The notes under the pieces: model-generated | Seen by the model: the letters and a program-made list of their open reading frames with translations, nothing else | What the model was told of the DNA's origin: nothing | The model's database searches: none | In this document: one piece after another, positions 9,105 through 16,573 of the stretch | Layout: each line of letters starts with the position of its first letter | Position numbering within the stretch: position 1 is the stretch's first letter | Program-made: the position numbers and the translations under genes | Assembly: GCA_900539655.1 (NCBI GenBank) | Contig: UQCR01000001.1 | Span: 124,001-188,000, forward strand | Length of the DNA stretch: 64,000 nucleotides | Source of the DNA: an uncultured Robinsoniella sp. | GTDB lineage: Bacteria; Bacillota; Clostridia; Lachnospirales; Lachnospiraceae | Reading direction: 5' to 3'

Positions 9105-10013
9105 TCAATCATCATAGAACACCCAGTACTTGGATGTTGAAACTGCTATAATAGTAAATAGCATAATCACGGCAAACATACTCCATGCCATCATAGATGC
9201 ATATCCCATCTTCCCGTACAGAAATCCGTTATTATATAAGTGCATCGCCGCTGTATATGTGCTATTTAATGGACCTCCGTTGGTTAAAATCATCGGCTGC
9301 TGGAATACCTGAAAAGCAGCGATCACTGTAACGATCAAATTGAAATAAACTGTAGGCGTACATAACGGTAATGTAATATAACATACCTGACGAATAGATC
9401 CGGCACCATCAATTTGCGCGCTTTCGTAATAGGACTGTGGGATATCCTGAATTCCAGCCAGCATGATAATAATATTATTCCCTATCGTCCACAAAGACAG
9501 AATTACAATAGAAATCATTGCAACGTTTTTATCACCAAGCCAATTTGGACCTTTTATTCCAACCAGAGCTAATATATAATTGATGATGCCATAATCCTTC
9601 TGGAAAATCCATCCCCACAAAATTGTAACGGCAACACCAGAAGTTATATATGGTATGTAAAAAGCCGTACGGAAAAAACCCAAATGTTTAACTTTTTTGC
9701 TTAGTAATAATGCTATGAAAAATGAAAGGATAATACTTCCGGGTACAAACAGTACTACAAATTTTAAGGTGTTCATAAATGCCTTTATAAATAAAGGATC
9801 ATCTGTAAGTGCGTATACCCAGTTTTCAAATCCTACAAATTCTCCGTTTCCTGTCAGATTCATGTTCGTGAACATCAAATAAAAAGAGTAAAGTATTGGA
9901 TACAGTGTAAGAACTACAAAGCCGATCAGCCATGGTGCAGTATATAAATAAAAATTTCTGGACTCTCTTCTTTTAATGACGGAAACTTTTTTAGTCAATT
10001 TGGGTCTACTCAT
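9105..10013 (-). CDS. Carbohydrate ABC transporter permease (MalF/UgpA type)
   Basis: 302 residues: a cytoplasmic basic N-terminus, six membrane segments and the EAA loop (YYESAQIDGAG). The start at 10013 follows GGAGG with an 8-base spacer; the longer frame from 10046 begins 9 bases after the upstream stop without a ribosome site. It partners the MalG-type permease in importing (arabino)xylo-oligosaccharides, as inferred from the GH43 gene in the same operon. Confidence 0.93.
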   Translation of the reverse strand: MSRPKLTKKVSVIKRRESRNFYLYTAPWLIGFVVLTLYPILYSFYLMFTNMNLTGNGEFVGFENWVYALTDDPLFIKAFMNTLKFVVLFVPGSIILSFFIALLLSKKVKHLGFFRTAFYIPYITSGVAVTILWGWIFQKDYGIINYILALVGIKGPNWLGDKNVAMISIVILSLWTIGNNIIIMLAGIQDIPQSYYESAQIDGAGSIRQVCYITLPLCTPTVYFNLIVTVIAAFQVFQQPMILTNGGPLNSTYTAAMHLYNNGFLYGKMGYASMMAWSMFAVIMLFTIIAVSTSKYWVFYDD

Positions 10014-10055
10014 TTTTCCTTGCCTCCAATTCTTCTTTTTACACATTGCAATCTA

Positions 10056-11357
10056 TTAATTTCCATTTGCCTCGTTGAAAGCTTTTTCCAGAGCAGGATA
10101 ATATTCATCCATGGCTTCATCCGCTGTCTTTCCATCAATGGTCACAGACTGCCAAATCTGTGTATATACATCTCCTGCCGCTGAGAAAGCGCCTCCCCAG
10201 ATATTCAGCTTTGCATCCTTCATGCCTTCCAGATAAATGCTGTTGCTGACAGGACCATATTTCAAATCTTTATAATAGCTTTCGGCTATTGATTTGCATG
10301 AGGTAAGCCCTATATTACTGGTTTCTTTCGCCATATCTTCATTAGCATAAGCAGCATCCTTCATAAAAGTCCATGCAGCATCTTTATTCTTTGATGTTTT
10401 CAACATCGCATAACCAGTTGCATACATAAGGTTATTTTTACCTCCCGGTACCCTTGGCATGGTAACTGCTTCCCATTTGAAATTATCTCCGATTTCATCT
10501 GCAATTAATTTTGTTTCAAATCCTCCCAGTGTGTACATCGCAGCATGTCCAGACACAAATAATTGTTCCTTGGGCAGCCCCTTTGCTGCAGTATCATCAG
10601 GCATGGCTTTACTCTGTACTAAATCCCCAAAAAGATTCAGGCCGTCTTTTACCTCCTGGCTATTTACCTCGCATTTCTTCAAATCATCGGAATAAGCTTT
10701 TCCGCCTTTGCAGATAACAGACAACCCCGCATCTATCCAGTGGTTTACCATTCCATAAGTTGCATCTGCGCCTTCACCACCCACGAACTTTTTAGCTGCT
10801 ACCGCCAGGTCATCCCACGTCCAGTCTGCTGTAGGATAGTCCACTCCAAACTGATCGAACATATCTTTGTTATAAGCCAGAACAAATACATTTTCTAATA
10901 AAGGCATTGCTTCCAGTTTCCCATCAGGACGATAATACGGATCAACCATCCCATCTGAAATAACAGATTTTAAATCCACTCCTTCTTTTTCAACATATGG
11001 GTTCAGATCTTCATAATATTCGGTATACAGTCCATAGTAATCCGGAGACATCTGTATGACATCAGGTCCGGTACCGGCTGATAATGCTGCAGTCATTTTC
11101 TGATCCCAAACATGGTCTGCTGTGGGAATTACGGAATGTTCAACTTCTATTTCGGGATGTGCTTTTTTAAATACTTCAATCATGTTTTCTCTGGATTTTT
11201 TTTCTTCATCTGCACCCCAGGACCAGATAACCAGCTTCTGCTTTCCTTTGACTTCTTCCCCGGTTGTTTTGGTTTCTTCTGATTTCCCTCCACATGCCAT
11301 GAGACATACTGACATAATTACCGCTAAACCAACAGAAATAACTTTTTTAAACATCAT
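10056..11357 (-). CDS. Extracellular solute-binding lipoprotein (sugar, family 1)
   Basis: 433 residues. The N-terminus is a lipoprotein signal peptide with lipobox LMAC-G, so the mature protein is anchored outside the membrane. The body is a family 1 sugar-binding protein: KLVIWSWGADEE near the start, a GPDVIQMSPDY segment and aromatic residues for sugar stacking. The start is one of two consecutive ATGs; the first (11357) is 8 bases after GGAGG and overlaps the lacI stop as ATGA, implying translational coupling. It feeds the two downstream permeases. Confidence 0.93.
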   Translation of the reverse strand: MMFKKVISVGLAVIMSVCLMACGGKSEETKTTGEEVKGKQKLVIWSWGADEEKKSRENMIEVFKKAHPEIEVEHSVIPTADHVWDQKMTAALSAGTGPDVIQMSPDYYGLYTEYYEDLNPYVEKEGVDLKSVISDGMVDPYYRPDGKLEAMPLLENVFVLAYNKDMFDQFGVDYPTADWTWDDLAVAAKKFVGGEGADATYGMVNHWIDAGLSVICKGGKAYSDDLKKCEVNSQEVKDGLNLFGDLVQSKAMPDDTAAKGLPKEQLFVSGHAAMYTLGGFETKLIADEIGDNFKWEAVTMPRVPGGKNNLMYATGYAMLKTSKNKDAAWTFMKDAAYANEDMAKETSNIGLTSCKSIAESYYKDLKYGPVSNSIYLEGMKDAKLNIWGGAFSAAGDVYTQIWQSVTIDGKTADEAMDEYYPALEKAFNEANGN

Positions 11358-12493
11358 AAACTTTTCCTCCATTCATTTTTTTTATATATCTGAGTTGCGC
11401 GCTTAACTCTGATATTTTCTCTGTTCAAATTCTTTACCGTTCCGCCTTCTAAGATTGCTAAGGGGGAATAATTCATGTATCTATATTTATTCCCTTCGAG
11501 AATATCTATAAGGACGTCCACACATTTTGCTCCCTGACGCTCTGGATAAATATCAATGGTAGTCAATTTTGGTTCATACCGTTCTCGGGTAAATAATCCA
11601 TCGATTCCCATAATAGAAATGTCTTCCGGTATTCGGAAACCGTGTTTTTTCAACCCCTCCATCATACCAAATGCCATATCATCATTAAAACAAATAACAG
11701 CAGTAGCCTTATGTTTTGAATTGCTGTAAATATCAGCAGCTTTTTTTCCTAAAAAAAACAAATCCAGATAAATAAATCCTTCCGCTGCCCTGCTGAAATC
11801 CGTTTTATCTTCACCCGGAATATCAGTCTCATTTAAATTACCCTGAATATCAAGTAAGTACTGTATACAACGCGTTCCTATCTCATTAGTCATTCGTTCT
11901 TTCCAATATTTGTATCGTAGGTTTGCATATCCCTCATTGAAAGGAAGTGCCATGCCAATTTTTTTGTGCCCGTGGTCAATCAGGTAATCAATCGCCATAT
12001 TAATAACTTTTTGATTGTCAATTATTACTGCAGGCATAGGCTTTTTAAATGCACAGGATGGATCAAACGATGCCGTAACAGTCGGAAGATAATAATTTTT
12101 TCCTACTGATTCTGCATAAGCCTGTGCTACACTTTCCGTTGGAAAAAGAATTCCATCCGCTAATATCCTTTTCACTATCTCAAAGTCTTTTTCATTCATA
12201 ATCGCCAGAATATGGTACCCCTTTTTTTCAGCTTCTCTTGCCATCCCATGGTACATCTGATTATAATATACCCCTGTCATATCTCCGCAGAAAAATAATA
12301 GTTGATGTGTTTTCTTCTGCTGCAAAGCCATTGCTACCGGATTCGGCATATAATCTACCCTATTGGCAATATCCAAGATTTTTTTCTTCTTCTCCTTATC
12401 TACGTATCCGCTGTTATTCAGCGCCCTGGAAACTACAGAGACAGATACCCCGGCTTCATTGGCAATATCTTTTCGAGTTACATTTTTCCCCAT
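11354..12493 (-). CDS. LacI-family transcriptional regulator of the xylo-oligosaccharide operon
   Basis: 379 residues. The N-terminal HTH (TRKDIANEAGVSVSVVSRALNNSGYV) and hinge (VDYMPNPVAMAL) are classic LacI. The rest is a periplasmic-binding-protein-like effector domain with a GIDG-L segment and a TIDIYPERQGAKCVDVLI dimer region. GAGGTG precedes the ATG. The gene is first in the operon and overlaps the binding-protein gene by 4 bases, so it probably autoregulates in response to an imported pentose oligosaccharide. Confidence 0.93.
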   Translation of the reverse strand: MGKNVTRKDIANEAGVSVSVVSRALNNSGYVDKEKKKKILDIANRVDYMPNPVAMALQQKKTHQLLFFCGDMTGVYYNQMYHGMAREAEKKGYHILAIMNEKDFEIVKRILADGILFPTESVAQAYAESVGKNYYLPTVTASFDPSCAFKKPMPAVIIDNQKVINMAIDYLIDHGHKKIGMALPFNEGYANLRYKYWKERMTNEIGTRCIQYLLDIQGNLNETDIPGEDKTDFSRAAEGFIYLDLFFLGKKAADIYSNSKHKATAVICFNDDMAFGMMEGLKKHGFRIPEDISIMGIDGLFTRERYEPKLTTIDIYPERQGAKCVDVLIDILEGNKYRYMNYSPLAILEGGTVKNLNRENIRVKRATQIYKKNEWRKSL

Positions 12494-12520
12494 AAAAGCA
12501 CCTCATGTATTTGTAGCATT

Positions 12521-12561
12521 TATACTATTTGTATAATCAACATACTATATTATATCGTCAA
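12521..12561 (-). promoter_or_regulatory. Candidate promoter/operator of the xylo-oligosaccharide operon
   Basis: On the minus strand, TTGACG (12556-12561) is followed about 17 bases on by GATTAT (12533-12538). The overlapping palindrome TATAC-tattt-GTATA (12521-12535) would lie near the transcription start and could be the LacI operator. It lacks the usual central CG, so the operator call is tentative. The rest of the 12494-12896 gap shows only the promoter of the next gene. Confidence 0.35.
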
Positions 12562-12798
12562 ATATATCAATATACAAAAATGTGGTCACGAATCCACTAT
12601 GATAAATACCGAACAAAAGTAAATGCAAATATTTTTCATTTAAATATATTTACTTTGTCCGAGAAGAAGCGGGTACCATCCAATTATGATGTTGTCTATA
12701 TTAGTCCTTTTTCTGTCGTACTGGCGATTGGTTATCATTATCCATAGATATCGATATAGCTATTGTGACTTTTGACCCTAGGAAAAAAGCAAAAAGTG

Positions 12799-12807
12799 TG
12801 ATATAAT
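12799..12807 (+). promoter_or_regulatory. Extended -10 promoter for the CarD-like gene
   Basis: TGaTATAAT (12799-12807) is a full extended -10 element about 90 bases upstream of the start. The nearest TTGACC (12772-12777) is spaced too far away to act as its -35. Confidence 0.6.
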
Positions 12808-12896
12808 AGGATAGTAACTTGCTGCTGCGGTATTCAATGCATTGGCTATTGGAGTAGTTCTTCCACAAGGGAAGTAAAGAAAGTAAGGTGCTTATA

Positions 12897-13394
12897 TTGT
12901 TCAAGATTAATGAAAGTGTAGTTTATGAGGGAAGAGGCGTATATAATATCGAAAAAATTGATATGCTGGATTTTCTTAACACAAATGAGATGTACTATAT
13001 TTTAAAGCCTGTTTGTAATGATGGTGGTACGATCTATATCAAAACAAACAACGATAAGGTATCGATGAGAAAAGTCATAACAAAAGAAAAAGCCGAGAAG
13101 TACCTTGATGATTTACCTGAAATGACGGGTATTTATGACGAGAATGATAGAGTGAGAGATAAAGAGTATCAGAGTGTACTGAAGTCATGCGAATGCGGAA
13201 AATGTTTTGGCATGTTAAAAGGCATTATGCATGCACAGAAAAACAGGCAGGAAAGTGGAAAAAAACTGAGTATCAGTGATGACAAAAATCTTCAGAGGGT
13301 AGAGCATTTACTTTTTTCAGAACTTGCCGTAGTTTTTGACACAACCATTGAGAGAATAGAAGCACAAATTGCAAAGTTATTACAGGTTGCCTAG
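12897..13394 (+). CDS. CarD/CdnL-like transcription regulator (TTG start)
   Basis: 165 residues. The N-terminus (FKINESVVYEGRGVYNIEKI) is the RNA-polymerase-interaction (RID) Tudor-like fold shared by CarD and TRCF, and the rest is helical. Family knowledge: such proteins bind the RNA polymerase beta subunit and stabilise open promoter complexes. A CECGKC Cys cluster sits about two thirds along and is unusual for the family. The TTG at 12897 is chosen because AAGG lies 8 bases upstream and because homologues begin MFKI; a GTG at 12888 is also open. Single gene, closed by its own terminator. Confidence 0.75.
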   Translation: MFKINESVVYEGRGVYNIEKIDMLDFLNTNEMYYILKPVCNDGGTIYIKTNNDKVSMRKVITKEKAEKYLDDLPEMTGIYDENDRVRDKEYQSVLKSCECGKCFGMLKGIMHAQKNRQESGKKLSISDDKNLQRVEHLLFSELAVVFDTTIERIEAQIAKLLQVA

Positions 13395-13413
13395 TTAATA
13401 GCTGTGATATAGA

Positions 13414-13443
13414 ATGAGATCCGCTGCAGGATCTCTTTTTTTG
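13414..13443 (+). terminator. Terminator after the CarD-like gene
   Basis: GAGATCC (13416-13422), loop gctgca, GGATCTC (13429-13435), then seven T. Confidence 0.93.
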
Positions 13444-13483
13444 CCTGAAGATATAATATATATTTTACTTATGCAATATATAG

Positions 13484-13513
13484 TTGACATTAGCGTGCTC
13501 CAGGTAGTATACT
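13484..13513 (+). promoter_or_regulatory. Promoter of the Xre/two-component/ABC module
   Basis: TTGACA (13484-13489), 18 bases, TATACT (13508-13513). The first gene starts 35 bases further on. Confidence 0.85.
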
Positions 13514-13547
13514 GGTCACAGAAAGACTGAGAATATGGTGGTGAGAT

Positions 13548-13751
13548 ATGAAAAACATGAAAATGAAAATTGCGAGAATGGAAAAAGATCTCTCGCAAGT
13601 ACAGTTAGCAGAGATGACAGGTGTTACCAGGCAGACAATAGGAATGATTGAGGCTGGTGATTTTAATCCATCACTAAAACTTTGTATCTCAATCTGTAAG
13701 GCATTGGGCAAAACATTAAATGATTTATTCTGGGAGGAGGAATGGCTATGA
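13548..13751 (+). CDS. Xre-family small HTH regulator
   Basis: 67 residues, almost entirely a helix-turn-helix of the Cro/C1 type: QVQLAEMTGVTRQTIGMIEAG is the HTH and SLKLCISICKALGKTLNDLFW completes the fold. Such minimal regulators usually control their own small operon. GGTGAG precedes the ATG. The stop overlaps the next gene as ATGA, so the two are coupled. Confidence 0.9.
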   Translation: MKNMKMKIARMEKDLSQVQLAEMTGVTRQTIGMIEAGDFNPSLKLCISICKALGKTLNDLFWEEEWL

Positions 13752-14206
13752 GAGAAAGTAATCTGGATGAAAGAGAAAAGCAGAAATTAGCAGAAATAGG
13801 AAAACGTAGTTTTTGGATTATGGTCGTTGTCGGAATGGCAGTAATTATTGTGCAGGATTTTATCTTACAGTCTGATTCGAAAGGCACGCTTGGTGAGACG
13901 ATCATAGTGCTTACAGGGATCTTCGCTTATCAGATCGGATGTATCCGGGAAGGGATCTGGGATGGATCCAATGTATTGAGAGGATGGAAAGGCAGTTTAT
14001 TTTATGGGCTTGCAGGTTCAGGGATTTTCAGTCTGGCATTTTGGGCAATCTTAATTTGCAGTAAAGGAAAGAAGGATTTTAATATTGAAAAAAGAGTTGG
14101 GGTTGCATTTTTAGTTTTATTTGTACTCATCTTTAGCTTTACCTGGCTTTTTGATCATTTTGTGAGAAGAAAACAGGAAAAGAATGAAAATGAATATTTG
14201 GATTAG
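13748..14206 (+). CDS. Four-helix membrane protein (DUF6773-like)
   Basis: 152 residues with about four hydrophobic segments (roughly 20-38, 50-68, 80-100, 115-135) and a charged N-terminus (ESNLDEREKQKLAEIGKRS). This order, a small Xre regulator followed by a four-helix protein with a DEREK-type start, is common in Firmicutes, and the family assignment is from memory. No catalytic motif is visible. The start at 13748 is chosen because GGAGG ends 7 bases upstream; the ATG at 13742 is too close to it. Confidence 0.65.
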   Translation: MRESNLDEREKQKLAEIGKRSFWIMVVVGMAVIIVQDFILQSDSKGTLGETIIVLTGIFAYQIGCIREGIWDGSNVLRGWKGSLFYGLAGSGIFSLAFWAILICSKGKKDFNIEKRVGVAFLVLFVLIFSFTWLFDHFVRRKQEKNENEYLD

Positions 14207-14231
14207 ATGAGAAGTGTAAGAGGTGGATACG

Positions 14232-14906
14232 ATGGAAAAAATCCTGATGATAGAAGATGATCTGGATCTAATGGAAGGCGTGGTGTTTTTTCTGGAGAGT
14301 GAAGGATACAAGCTGGACAGAGCTGTGAGTAAAAGGGAAGGGAAAGAGAAGTTGTGCAAAGAGAACTATACCCTGATTATCATGGATTGCAATCTCCCGG
14401 ATGGAAATGGTTTTGAATTATGCAGGGAAGTGCGGGAGCACAGTCAGATACCCATTCTAATGCTGACGGCAAGGGACACGGAGATGGATGAGATAAAGGC
14501 ATTAGAATTGGGTGTAGATGATTTTATGACAAAGCCATTTTCATTATCGGTTCTGAAGGCCAGGATAAAGAATTTGTGCAGAAGAAGAGACAATATATCT
14601 GTTCTGAACTCTAATGGGATAACCATTGATAAGGGGAAGGGAAAGGTATTTAAAGAGAGAGAAGAAATTTTGCTCAGCGCAGTGGAATATAAGCTTTTGG
14701 TTTATTTGGTGGAGAACAGAGAGCAGATTTTATCCAAGGAGCAGATTTTGGACTGGATCTGGGATCAGGATGGTAAATTTGTGGATGATAATATTGTTTC
14801 GGTGAATATCAGAAGACTGCGAATGAAAATGGAGAAGGATCCGTCTTCACCAGAATTTATAAAAACGGTGCATGGGATGGGTTATATTTGGAGAGAGATA
14901 AAATGA
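14232..14906 (+). CDS. OmpR-family response regulator
   Basis: 224 residues. The receiver domain has the acidic pair EDD (8-10), phosphoacceptor Asp52 (IIMDCNLPDGNG), the switch Thr (LMLTARD) and the Lys (MTKPF). A winged-helix DNA-binding domain follows, with ILSKEQILDWIW and VSVNIRRLRMKMEKD before a C-terminal GYIW hairpin. Start at the ATG at 14232 after AGAGGTGG. It overlaps the kinase gene as ATGA. Together with the downstream ABC genes it resembles BceR-type antimicrobial-peptide response systems. Confidence 0.93.
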   Translation: MEKILMIEDDLDLMEGVVFFLESEGYKLDRAVSKREGKEKLCKENYTLIIMDCNLPDGNGFELCREVREHSQIPILMLTARDTEMDEIKALELGVDDFMTKPFSLSVLKARIKNLCRRRDNISVLNSNGITIDKGKGKVFKEREEILLSAVEYKLLVYLVENREQILSKEQILDWIWDQDGKFVDDNIVSVNIRRLRMKMEKDPSSPEFIKTVHGMGYIWREIK

Positions 14907-15817
14907 TTGTAATTATAGTTCTTGTGTGCTGCATTGTTGTCTTAGGAATAACAGTCTATTATTATAGGAAGAAATATCAGGGACTGTATTTTAATATAGA
15001 TAAGATGCTGGATGAACTGCTGAACGAAAGAGACATAACCCAATCAGATTTAAAAGAAGGGGAAGCCTCGGCACTGGCTGGAAAGATGATGCGTGTTCAG
15101 GAAAAACTGAATCTGGAGATATGTCAGGCAAAAGATGAGAAGGAGAGTGTGAAGAGCCTCATTTCTAATATGTCTCATCAACTGAGAACTCCATTATCAA
15201 ATGTCATGATGTATCAGGAGCTTTTGATAAATCAGGAATTAGATCCGGAGAAAAGAACGGTTTTTCAGAGTAAATTAAAAGAACAGACAGAGAAAATCAA
15301 CTGGATTTTGCAGTCTTTGTTTAAAATGGTCCGACTGGAGGAAGGGGTTATTCAATTTGATATAGGGCCTTATCCTGTAAAAGAGACCTTGCGAAAGGCG
15401 ATTAATTCCGTATATGACAAAGCAGCGTCTAAGAAAATAGAGATTGTTACCGGCGAGACAGAGGAACTTTATCTCATACACAATGTGAAATGGACGGCCG
15501 AAGCGCTGGAAAATATTCTGGAAAATGCCGTAAAGTATTCACCAGCAGGTAGCCGGATTGAAATAGAGCTGAAGCAGTTTGAACTGTATAGCCAGATCAA
15601 AATCAGTGACCAGGGAATTGGTATTCAGGAAAAGGAATTTAACAATATTTTTAAAAGGTTTTATCGAACCAGAGAGGTGCAGGAACTGGAGGGGTCCGGA
15701 ATAGGGCTTTACCTTGCTAAATTAATTCTGGAAAAACAGAAAGGCTATATTACGATTGAATCTAAGCCGGGTGAAGGCAGTTCTTTTTTTGTGTTCTTAC
15801 AGAATTGTAAGGACTGA
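14903..15817 (+). CDS. Sensor histidine kinase without an extracellular domain
   Basis: 304 residues. A single membrane segment (about 2-21) is followed directly by a short linker and the dimerisation/phosphoacceptor domain (SNMSHQLRTPLSN, His92), then a HATPase domain with N (ENAVKYSP), G1 (DQGIGI) and G2 (GSGIGLYLAK) boxes. There is no room for an outside sensor. Family knowledge: BceS-like kinases with minimal sensors read the state of their partner ABC transporter, which is encoded immediately downstream here. Start at the ATG overlapping the regulator stop. Confidence 0.92.
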   Translation: MIVIIVLVCCIVVLGITVYYYRKKYQGLYFNIDKMLDELLNERDITQSDLKEGEASALAGKMMRVQEKLNLEICQAKDEKESVKSLISNMSHQLRTPLSNVMMYQELLINQELDPEKRTVFQSKLKEQTEKINWILQSLFKMVRLEEGVIQFDIGPYPVKETLRKAINSVYDKAASKKIEIVTGETEELYLIHNVKWTAEALENILENAVKYSPAGSRIEIELKQFELYSQIKISDQGIGIQEKEFNNIFKRFYRTREVQELEGSGIGLYLAKLILEKQKGYITIESKPGEGSSFFVFLQNCKD

Positions 15818-15825
15818 GAAGCTAT

Positions 15826-15858
15826 TTGTAGCCTTTATGACATACTTGCCTGCTACAA
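15826..15858 (+). promoter_or_regulatory. Inverted repeat ahead of the ABC genes
   Basis: TTGTAGC (15826-15832) and GCTACAA (15852-15858) form a widely spaced palindrome in the 69-base gap before the ABC ATPase gene. The right arm overlaps TACAAT (15854-15859), a plausible -10. It is a good candidate for the response-regulator site that drives the transporter genes. Confidence 0.45.
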
Positions 15859-15886
15859 TATAGAAAACAGGAAAAGAGGCGGTTCA

Positions 15887-16573
15887 ATGAAAATAGTAGA
15901 GATAAAGGATATTGTTAAAGTTTATGGAAAGGGAGAAAATGCGGTACAGGCACTACAAAATATCAGCTTTTCTATAGAACAGGGTGAATTTGCTGCTTTA
16001 GTGGGCACTTCCGGTTCAGGAAAAAGTACATTATTAAATTTAATTGGGGGGCTTGATTATCCTTCCTATGGCGAGATAATCATTCGGAGCCACAATATAG
16101 CTGCGCTAAAGAAAAAGGAGTTAACGATATTCAGGAGAAGAAATATTGGTTTTATTTTTCAGAATTACAGCCTGATGCCGGTTTTAAATGTCTATGATAA
16201 TGTAGCGCTTCCGGTAACTTTTGACAAGGGAAAACGCATTGACCATGAGTATATCCAGGAGCTGCTGAATGAGTTAGGATTATGGGAAAAAAGGGAGAAG
16301 TATCCCAATGAGCTATCCGGAGGGCAGCAGCAGCGTGTTGCGATTGCCAGGGCGCTTGCTAATAAACCGGCGATCATCCTTGCGGATGAACCCACCGGAA
16401 ATCTGGATACCCGTACTACTATGGAGGTAATCGGTTTATTAAAAAACAGCAGCCAGAAATTCCACCAGACGATCATGATGGTTACTCATAATGAGGCGAT
16501 TGCGCAGATTTGTGACAGAATTATACATATAGAAGATGGAAGGATTGTGGGTGAAGGCGGTGGTTTACAGTGA
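15887..16573 (+). CDS. ABC transporter ATP-binding protein (MacB/BceA type)
   Basis: 228 residues. Walker A GTSGSGKST, Q-loop (IFQNYSLMP), signature LSGGQQQR, Walker B IILADEPTGNLD and the H-loop (VTHNE) are all intact. The GNLD after Walker B is typical of the MacB/LolD/BceA group that partners FtsX-like permeases. It overlaps the permease gene by 4 bases (GTGA). Likely powers a transporter that removes or resists membrane-active antimicrobials; the substrate is not readable. Confidence 0.94.
   Translation: MKIVEIKDIVKVYGKGENAVQALQNISFSIEQGEFAALVGTSGSGKSTLLNLIGGLDYPSYGEIIIRSHNIAALKKKELTIFRRRNIGFIFQNYSLMPVLNVYDNVALPVTFDKGKRIDHEYIQELLNELGLWEKREKYPNELSGGQQQRVAIARALANKPAIILADEPTGNLDTRTTMEVIGLLKNSSQKFHQTIMMVTHNEAIAQICDRIIHIEDGRIVGEGGGLQ

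Noticed and set aside
12772..12807. TTGACC plus TATAAT as a standard promoter for the CarD-like gene
   Set aside because: The spacer is 24 bases, too long for a -35/-10 pair; only the extended -10 is reported.
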